Positions 56,799-64,000 of a stretch of 64,000 nt of DNA are shown here, in pieces. The stretch spans positions 31,690,740 to 31,754,739 of the forward strand of contig CM018051.1 in the NCBI GenBank assembly GCA_008638375.1. Reading direction: 5' to 3'. The notes under the pieces were generated by a model, which was given only the letters and a program-made list of their open reading frames with translations, was not told where the DNA came from and did not search any database. This DNA is from Nyssa sinensis (taxonomy: Eukaryota; Streptophyta; Magnoliopsida; Cornales; Nyssaceae). The position numbers and the translations under genes are program-made. Position 1 is the stretch's first letter, and every line of letters starts with the position of its first letter.

Positions 56799-57946
56799 GA
56801 ACAGAAGAAAAGAAGGGGAGACCTGCACCAGAAAAACCCAAAAAATTTGGAACACTAAAAGGAAAGGAAAAGGCGGCCTGACCTTCTACATTCTCACTGT
56901 TTAGTTCAGCTACACAGCGGGCACGGCTTCCTAAGGTTGAGACAAACCCATCAGGTATGATCTTTTGCTAATGTAAGAAATGGGGTTAAGTTTAGGAATA
57001 TCTTGTGAGTGAATTGCATGACTTATATGTTCAACTGTTATTGAGAGATTATTTGGAATATGTTTGCCTCATCATTTAAAGTTGGTTGTTTACGTGCTTA
57101 TGTGTCTCTTGCATTCTTTGAGATAGTAAAGTGATGAATGTAAATTGTGACCATGTGTTTAAGTTGACCGTATGAGATATGTATTCATGTGGAATAAGCT
57201 TTGTGATTTAAACCTTATTGTTGCTTCAAGTATGATACATTATCGAAAGCATGCCTCATTGAGATTCTATTATTGTGTGGTGAAATCAAAGCATATTAGC
57301 ATATGGTGAATTCTTCGGAAACATAGTGTGGGTTGAGCACATGGTGTTATGCATTATGAGGGTGTAGATCCTGTGGTGAAAAACCCAAAATTGGCCATTG
57401 CATTGGTTCCTAGATCTATCGGGGGAGGCTCGTAAACGGGAATTGGTACTCAGATCCAGCGGATGCGGTCCGTAAATGAGACATGGGTGTGGCATAGAGT
57501 ACATGGGTGTGTCATGCATACTTTCGTTGCATTATATTAATAAACTAGAAAGGATCTAGATTATAAATGTACATTTTGCACATGCCACGCCTTAATCTTG
57601 TTTCTTGCATTAGCATTATGTTATACCAATAGTTGAGCTGACCCATTCGTGGGATATTATATTTCAGATGACGACCCTGCTACATGAGACTCGATGATGT
57701 CTTAATGAAAGAAAGAACTTGGAACTACATTTGGCCCATGGGGCGTATTTTTATGTTGTACAAGGGCATAAGCCCTAGCCTATTTCATGTTGAATTGTAT
57801 GTTATGAAACAACGGGCAAGGCCTTATGGATTGTATCAGAACAGGAATTGGGTTAGTGTTTCGAATGCATGTAATTGTCCTTTATTATTATCTTAATTTG
57901 TTTATTTCACTCACTCCCCGGGTTTGTGGAAATTCGGGGCGTGACA
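56799..57946 (+). repeat. 3' LTR of the chromodomain element, right part
   Basis: Resumes GAACAGAAGAAAAGAAGG as in the 5' LTR (about 45991) and runs to GGGGCGTGACA at 57946. Without the insert the 3' LTR would be about 1.7 kb, like the 5' LTR. Confidence 0.9.
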
Positions 57947-57951
57947 GAAGC

Positions 57952-58294
57952 TTTCGATCCAGAAACCAATGATCAGCAGCTTACAGAAAATTTGGACCTT
58001 CTTGAGGAAAAGCGAGGCCAAGCCAGAATCAGAATGGAGGCATTTCAGCATAGGATGGCTAACAATTCCAAGCAGGGGTTAAAGCCCCTTAACTTTCAGG
58101 TTGGGGACTTCGTTCTAAGAAGAGTGTTCCCAAGTACCAAGGATCCTACCACGGGAAAGCTGTCACCCAACTAGGAAGGCCCATACACAGTAACAAAAAT
58201 TGTCAGACCTACCACATGCTGGTTAGAAGACATGGCTAGGAAGCCTATACCTAGGTCGTGGAATGTAGAACACTTACGGAAATATTATCAATAA
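57952..58294 (+). pseudogene. Tat-2 integrase, C-terminal part
   Basis: Continues from 45449: ETNDQQLTENLDLLEEKRGQ, then VGDFVLRRVFPSTKDPTTGK and the LEHLRKYYQ-like end VEHLRKYYQ, stop 58292-58294. A TAG replaces Trp after KLSPN; Tat-1 keeps Trp there. Confidence 0.87.
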
Positions 58295-58337
58295 AGATTT
58301 TTCTTTTTTTTTTTTTTTTATTTCCACTAAGCGTTCT

Positions 58338-58945
58338 CATCTCAATGTACAGACCACTAAAAACCTTGCAACCCATGCTAGTGTTATAGGTCTGGTCCAT
58401 CTCAATGTACAGACCCTTAAAAACTTTACAGCCCATGCAAGTGTTACAGGTCTGGTCCATCTTAATGTACAAACCCCTAAAAACCTTGCAGCCCATGTAA
58501 GTGTTACAGGTCTGGTGCATCTTAATGTACAGACCCTTAAAAAAATTTTAATGTATGCAAGTGTTACAGGTCTGGTCTATCTCAATGTACAGAACCCTAA
58601 AAACCTTGCAGCCTATGCAAGTGTTACAGGTCTGTTCCATCTCAATGTACAGACCCCTAAAAACCTTGCAGCCTATGCAAGTGTTACAAGTCTAGTCCAT
58701 CTCAATGTACAGACACCTAAAAACCTTACAACCTATACAAGTGTTATAGGTCTGGTCCATCTTAATGTATAGACCCCTAAAAACCTTGCAGCCTATGTAA
58801 GTGTTACAGGTCTGGTCCATCTCAATGTACAGACTCCTAAAAACCTTGTAGCCTATGCAAGTGTTACAAGTTTGGTCTATCTCAATGCACAGACCCTTAA
58901 AAACCTTGCAGCCCATGCAAGTGTTATAGGTATGGTCCATTCTAA
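58338..58945. repeat. Tandem array of 60-bp units after the Tat-2 integrase
   Basis: Ten units of exactly 60 bp, each with CTCAATGTACAGACCCCTAA, AACCTTGCAGCC and GTGTTACAGGTCTGGTCCAT. Because 60 is a multiple of three, repetitive ORFs appear on both strands; they are by-products. It corresponds in position and core sequence to the Tat-1 array. Confidence 0.92.
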
Positions 58946-60229
58946 TGCACGAGTGCTTGCAACTCTTCAACTTTCTTGATTATCTCCAATGTTAAGGACA
59001 GAAGACTTGTTCAAACACTCTGTGTCACATCCCGAACCCCACCCTACGCGGATGTCGAGGACGTGATGCCAGTCAGTCGCCACGCGACCAACCGAAGGCA
59101 ATTTCTGAACTTTCCAATGAATTGCACTCCGACTGTAGGGTCAGATGCAGCGAAATTTAAAACTCTTTTTTTTTTGTCAAGGGAATGTAACTCATGTATT
59201 CACTGTAAGGTTATGTACCACAGAGCCAGTCTAAAATCCAACAGCTAACAATTCTAACCTCAGAGCATATCTATAATCTGACATATAACAACAGAGCAGA
59301 ACTATAATCTCTAGAGTACCGTTTAAATCCATGAGCCATGTCTATATCTAGTATATATCAGTCAAGTCAGTCGTATTACATCACTCACCTGATTAAACAG
59401 ATTCAATCCTCAGTAATCCAGTCTCCACAGATCAGTGCCATCAGATCCAACAGATATCATTCCTAAAAAATGTTAGGGAATGGGGTGAGCTTCGAAAAGC
59501 CCAATGAGTAACACAGGTTCCTTGTCAAGGGTTTCAAAACCATTTCTTGTTTACAAAGCACAAGGGTAGTTCAGTTGTTTCTGAAATAGCAGTTTTATAA
59601 ATCTACTTTAAATGCAGTTTCAGTAGAATAAAACAGGGCTGAACTAAACGGAACAACAAATCAGAACAGACGGAACAGTGCATGATGCCAATATATCAAC
59701 GAGAGTATAGGCAATTAATTCAAATATTAGACCAGATCAGTATTGGGCGGAACATAACAGGGCATAACAATAATATATCAGTTAGGCGCGTAATCAAGCC
59801 TACTTATGCCAGACCGCTCATAATCAGAATGGTACCCAGAGTCAGACACATCATAGCAGAACAAAATTAGATAGACCATAAAACGGAACAAGACAGACCG
59901 AACAAAACAATAGTAGGACGGGACAAAATCATGCCGCGTACAATACAGTATAAAAGTTTGCATTTAAAAACATGCATTCAGACAGTATAACTTTTAAAAC
60001 CGTACAGTGCATCAAAATATAGTATCTATGTAGTAACTTATATACCAAGTCAAGAATTCGGACAGATCATAACGGAACTGGACCATATATCAATCAAGAC
60101 AGACAGATTATTAACGGACGGTACATAACGGGATCAGACGGAACAAAACACCAGTTCAAGTCACAGGCATAATCAAGGACAGAGGCATAACAGGACGGAT
60201 CATAATGGAACAAAGCAGAGCAATACATC

Positions 60230-61345
60230 AATCAGAACAAGACATATCGGAACTGAACATGGCGGATCAAAACGGTACAATATCAATCAGGTCAAGTCAT
60301 ATCGGAACTGAACATGACGGAACAAAACGAAACAATACATCAATCAGATCAAGACATATCGGAACTGAACATGTCGGAACAAAACGGAACAATACATCTA
60401 TCAGAACAAGACATATCGAAACTGAACATGACGGAACAAAATGAAACAATATCAATCAGGACAAGTCATATCGGAACTGAACATGACGGAACAAAACGAA
60501 ACAATATCAATCAGGACAAGTCATATCGGAACTGAACATGACGGAACAAAATGGTACAATATCAATCAGGACAAGTCATATCGGAACTGAACATGACGGA
60601 ACAAAATGGTACAATATCAATCAGGACAAGTCATATCGGAACTGAACATGACGGAACAAAACGAAACAATATCAATCAGGACAAGTCATATCGGAACTGA
60701 ACATGACGGAACAAAACGAAACAATATCAATCAGGACAAGTCATATCGGAACTGAACATGACGGAACAAAATGGTACAATATCAATCAGGACAAGTCATA
60801 TCGGAACTGAACATGACGGAACAAAATGGTACAATATCAATCAGGACAAGTCATATCGGAACTGAACATGACGGAACAAAACGAAACAATATCAATCAGG
60901 ACAAGTCATATCGGAACTGAACATGACGGAACAAAACGAAACAATATCAATCAGGACAAGTCATATCGGAACTGAACATGATGGAACAAAATGGTACAAT
61001 ATCAATCAGGACAAGTCATATCGGAACTGAACATGACGGAACAAAACGAAACAATATCAATCAGGACAAGTCATATCGGAACTGAACATGACGGAACAAA
61101 ATGAAACAATATCAATCAGGACAAGTCATATCGGAACTGAACATGACGGAACAAAATGGTAGAATATCAATCAGGACAAGTCATATCGGAACTGAACATG
61201 TCGGAACAAAATGGAACAATACATCTATCAGAACAAGACATATCGGAACTGAACATGACGGAACAAAATGGTACAATATCAATCAAGACAAGACATATCG
61301 GAACTGAACATGTCGGAACAATATATCAATCAGAACAAGGCATAT
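60230..61345. repeat. 55-bp satellite-like array inside the 59023 LTR
   Basis: About 20 head-to-tail units containing TCATATCGGAACTGAACATG and AATATCAATCAGGACAAG. Monomers are of two main kinds, ACGAAAC and ATGGTAC at the variable site. Between about 60480 and 60960 they alternate two by two, giving a ~220-bp higher-order unit. Edge units are more diverged (ACATCTATCAG type). The ORFs in it only reflect the repeat. Confidence 0.93.
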
Positions 61346-61719
61346 GCTACTTTAAATATATGCTTTTTAAACAGTATAACGTTCAAAACAGTACAGTGAA
61401 TCAAAATACAGTAACTAGACGGTGTACTTATACACCAAGCCAGAAGTTCCAAGTTACTCACAAACTGTTACGGTTATCTCCTTGCGCAAACAATCCGATA
61501 ACCTCCAGATACGTCAGGCATCTCCATGTATATCCTGAACAATAATCATCAATCATATACAGATCAGAACTCATCCATTCAGGTCTCATTTGTCATCTTA
61601 GGTATCTATCGGTTTACCTAAGATAGCCTAGTAGCCTATCGCCCTCTCATCGGGTTTCATCCAGGGCTATTTTATTCTTAAATTAGGCTTAGCAGTCATC
61701 AGGATTATAACCCAAGTCA

Positions 61720-62123
61720 TTTAGACTTCAATCGTTATCAGTCAGTTACTTCTTCAGCCTTAGGGGCAAAATGGTCATTTTATCACTCTTGCCCCGGACC
61801 CTGTCAAGGCCCTCAGAATAGTCTTTATATCTTAAATATATAGTTCTATGTCTTTTAGACTCCAATCGGTATCAGTTAGGTTCTTATTTTAACCATAGGG
61901 ACAAAATGGTAATTTGTCCATTCTTGCCCCGGACCCAGTCGTGGTTCTCAGAATATCCCATATATCGTATACATGAAGTTCTAACTCTTTTAGACTTGAA
62001 TCGCTATCAGTTAAGTGCTTATTTAGCCTTAGGGGCAAAATGATAATTTGTCCATTCTTGTCCCGGACCCTATCGTGGTCCTCAAAATAGTCCACATATC
62101 TTAGATATGATTTTCTAAGTCCT
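61720..62123. repeat. Three ~134-bp tandem copies of the long-LTR module
   Basis: Copies begin near 61720, 61855 and 61990 with TTTAGACT(T/C)(C/G)AATCG and contain GGGGCAAAATGGTCATTT and TTGCCCCGGACCC, about 85-90% alike by eye. A fourth partial copy starts at about 62124. Confidence 0.8.
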
Positions 62124-64000
62124 TTGGACTTCGTTTGGTATCTGCTTTTGGTCATCAGGACACATTAGTCGTTTCTCGTTTTACGCGTTAACTGTTCTGG
62201 AGTCTTATTTAGCCCTTCAGTGTTCATAATTATCCTTATGATAATTTATCAGATCAGTTTGACCTTTATCTTGCACTCATAGTGCTCAGGGGTATTTTGG
62301 TCATTTCACGTGTCATATTTTTTGGCACGTCAGTTCATAAAATGGACCTCACCGTTGGGTCCAGAGTGTCCGACATAATTAAGTTGGACTATCTATTATG
62401 TTTAATTGATCCTGGGAAGCATCAGGGGCAGTATGGTCATTTATACTTTATGTGTCTGTATTTTTCGGTACATAATTTCCCAATTTGGACTGTACCATTG
62501 AGTCCGGAATGTTGAACATAGTGAAAATCCACTATTTATTTAATTTATTTGGACTCCGTTTGACATATTAAATTGTCCAGGGGTTAAAATCGTAATTTTA
62601 CCTAATTAATAAAATAATAAAATAATTATTTTATTATTTAATTAATTTGGCAGGGGCTTAAATGTATAATTTTCCCAAAATCTGGGCCACTGTGCAATAT
62701 TCAGAACTGTTGGGGCAAATCCGTAATTTCAGAAAGTTTCAGGGTCAGAATACAATTACATGAAATTGGGGTTCAAACCATAGGGTTCAAAGGTTCAGTT
62801 GGCTGAACCGGTTCAAAACACTTAAAACCAACTGGTTCACTAACCTTTAGAAAATCGGAATAGCATATTCCAGTTAACCCTAATCTGGTCCCTATCCGTG
62901 GTTTGGACAGACTTAATCCAGGATTTCAATTTATTAATCATGTTGCCAAACGGTCGGATTTCAATTTAAAATCAAAACAGTAAACCTTCAACGGTGCCGT
63001 TCCAATTATTGCGGTGGCATGCTTACTGCCCGACACGTGTCAGAGTCGACTCGGCCGAACTCGAACGAGTTGGCGAGTCAACTCCATCGTCCCCAACCAA
63101 TCCACGTACTGTAGCCCTAATTTACAGTCTCCCAATTTCTCAAATTCGTGCCATTTTAGCCACGGTTTTCAAAATGTTTTGATCCCAATCGATTCCTGGA
63201 ATCTATACCAACAACTTGACATCGTCTTCTTTGATCGAATCAAGCTCAAGTGCTTGATTTATGGAGGAATAGCCGAACTGAATAATTTGACAATACATCT
63301 TTATTTCTCAACCATTTTTAACAAGGTTGAGTTCTGTGTGATCCTTATGATGTATAGCACCCTCCCCCAATCAAGAAAATCAGTTTAAAGCATTCAAATC
63401 AAGAATAGCATTTCACACCCGAACCTGCAACTGACTTTTTGAGGGTGTTGCATGGGGTTTTTGGGTCGCGGATGAGGGTTTTCAGAACCCTAGAAGAGTC
63501 TAGATGAGTTCTAGACCATCAGGAGTCCGTTTTATAGAGGTCGTTTCAGACCTGTTACCCAAGGTGTTTTAATGGCGGTTTGCTCACGGTTTGGGGTCTC
63601 AAGCCCCATTCGAGCCTCCCAATTGATTCAGAATCGTTCTAAGGCCTCAAAGGAACTCATTTATACAGTTTAAATGGATTAAAACTATCAGAACAGTATG
63701 TCAAATTTTAACAGAAAATTTTTCAGTTTAAAGAGGAGTATACCTTGGTTCAGGCCATTGTTCCTCCCTCCCATAGCTCAGTTCAGACCTTGGCACCTCA
63801 GGTGTGCCCCAGTCCCAGTCGTGCAGCACACAGCCCCCTCAGTTCCTCCTCCTTTGGGCACCTCCATGGACACACACTTTGTGTATATCTCTCTACCCAC
63901 TTTCTCACTCTAACAGATCTCATGCACCAATTTCTGATTTCTCCCTCCTCCAATACACATATGGAGACTTGTAATGCAAATTTTTTCTCCTTCAATACAT

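Larger units (their letters stand above)
45450..57946 (+). mobile_element. Chromodomain Ty3/gypsy element (Tekay/Del-like chromovirus) nested in Tat-2
   Basis: TGTAAAGATCTG at 45450 to GGCGTGACA at 57946, with GAAGC at 45445-45449 and 57947-57951. LTRs of about 1.7 kb, Met-tRNA type PBS, one gag-pol frame with protease, RT, RNase H, integrase and a C-terminal chromodomain, then a PPT. The chromodomain and RT motifs ([13 protein letters not shown]) point to the Tekay/Del clade, whose members favour heterochromatin. Many nonsense codons and frameshifts; dead. Confidence 0.92.
39504..59022 (+). mobile_element. Tat-2: second Tat-lineage Ty3/gypsy element, interrupted; 3' end not seen
   Basis: LTR, PBS, gag-protease, leaky-type stop, RT, RNase H regions and integrase follow in order to 45449. 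After the 12.5-kb chromodomain element (45450-57946 plus TSD), the integrase resumes at 57952 and ends at 58294. A 60-bp tandem array follows. At 59023 another long LTR cuts it. Domain order and sequence parallel Tat-1, but the two LTRs are only distantly alike, so they are different families. It is heavily mutated. Confidence 0.88.
59023..64000 (-). mobile_element. Very long LTR (at least 5 kb), 3' LTR or solo LTR, running out of the window
   Basis: TGTCACATCCCGAACCCCAC at 59023 is the family's right-hand terminus, inserted in Tat-2 after CTCTG. No PBS lies to its left, so this is either a solo LTR or the 3' LTR of an element that continues to the right. It shares the GGACTC modules (61720-62560), the GAACCGG cluster (62770-62860) and exon-like borders (61462-61534; acceptor before 59462) with its relatives. 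Forward sense is minus. No TG start is seen before the window ends. Confidence 0.7.

Noticed and set aside
58251..58970. ORFs on both strands over the 60-bp array
   Set aside because: The 60-bp period keeps any open frame open; peptides are repeat translations, not genes.
58338..61345. CRISPR-like regular repeats
   Set aside because: Units are directly contiguous with no unique spacers, lie in plant retrotransposons, and vary by point mutations as satellites do.
60205..61545. Repetitive ORFs in the 55-bp array (plus strand)
   Set aside because: They only translate the array. 55 is not a multiple of three, so the frames cycle, and there is no codon-like constraint.

Overview
This window reads as plant nuclear DNA, almost certainly from a flowering plant (probably a eudicot). 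It consists almost entirely of nested, mostly dead LTR retrotransposons. Evidence for a plant: Ty3/gypsy elements of the Tat lineage (with a plant-type second RNase H and an antisense ORF), a chromodomain gypsy element, a plant-type Ty1/copia element, short GT-AG introns, TATA boxes of the form CTATAAATA, and abundant (AT)n, (GA)n and (GT)n runs. I see no convincing ordinary host gene, no real tRNA or rRNA gene and no organellar DNA. The species cannot be named from the sequence.

Layout. (1) 1-10679: Tat-1, a Tat-lineage element on the minus strand (LTR 10097-10679, PBS, gag-protease, RT, RNase H, integrase, a 61-bp tandem array, then an antisense three-exon gene at 116-2038). Its 3' LTR lies off the left edge. 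(2) 10680-12170: AT-rich flank. (3) 12171-22172: a large non-coding retrotransposon derivative on the minus strand, with two near-identical 3.1-kb LTRs, PBS, PPT and a GTTAA target duplication. (4) 22260-32400: a Copia element on the minus strand, ending on both sides in the U5 end of its LTR. Its integrase is split by a 3.9-kb solo LTR (26290-30214, TSD TCATT). (5) 32401-39503: AT-rich flank with a degenerate LTR-like stretch and a probable 3.9-kb solo LTR (35270-39140, TSD CCAAA). (6) 39504-59022: Tat-2, a second Tat element, plus strand, split inside integrase by a chromodomain gypsy element (45450-57946, TSD GAAGC). That element's own 3' LTR is split by a 3.75-kb solo LTR (53042-56793, TSD AGTTG). 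(7) 59023 to the end: another very long LTR, inserted just after the Tat-2 60-bp array and running out of the window.

The most interesting threads are these. The five long LTRs (3.1 to at least 5 kb) are diverged relatives. Three of them share, in the same order and splice phase, an 18-codon exon and a terminal exon. In the 53042 copy these complete an uninterrupted, spliced 110-codon ORF, so the family may carry its own LTR-borne gene or a conserved spliced leader. In two relatives a satellite-like array has grown at the position of the intron between these exons. Both Tat elements separate gag-protease from RT by UAG-CAA-UUA, the tobamovirus-type leaky stop context, and both carry homologous ~60-bp tandem arrays after integrase. 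The antisense gene of Tat-1 is open across three frame-compatible exons although its gag-pol is dead.

Copy-to-copy comparison within the window supports most calls: Tat-1 against Tat-2, the two LTRs of each element, and the paired target duplications. Family names rest on recognised motifs; no database search was run.
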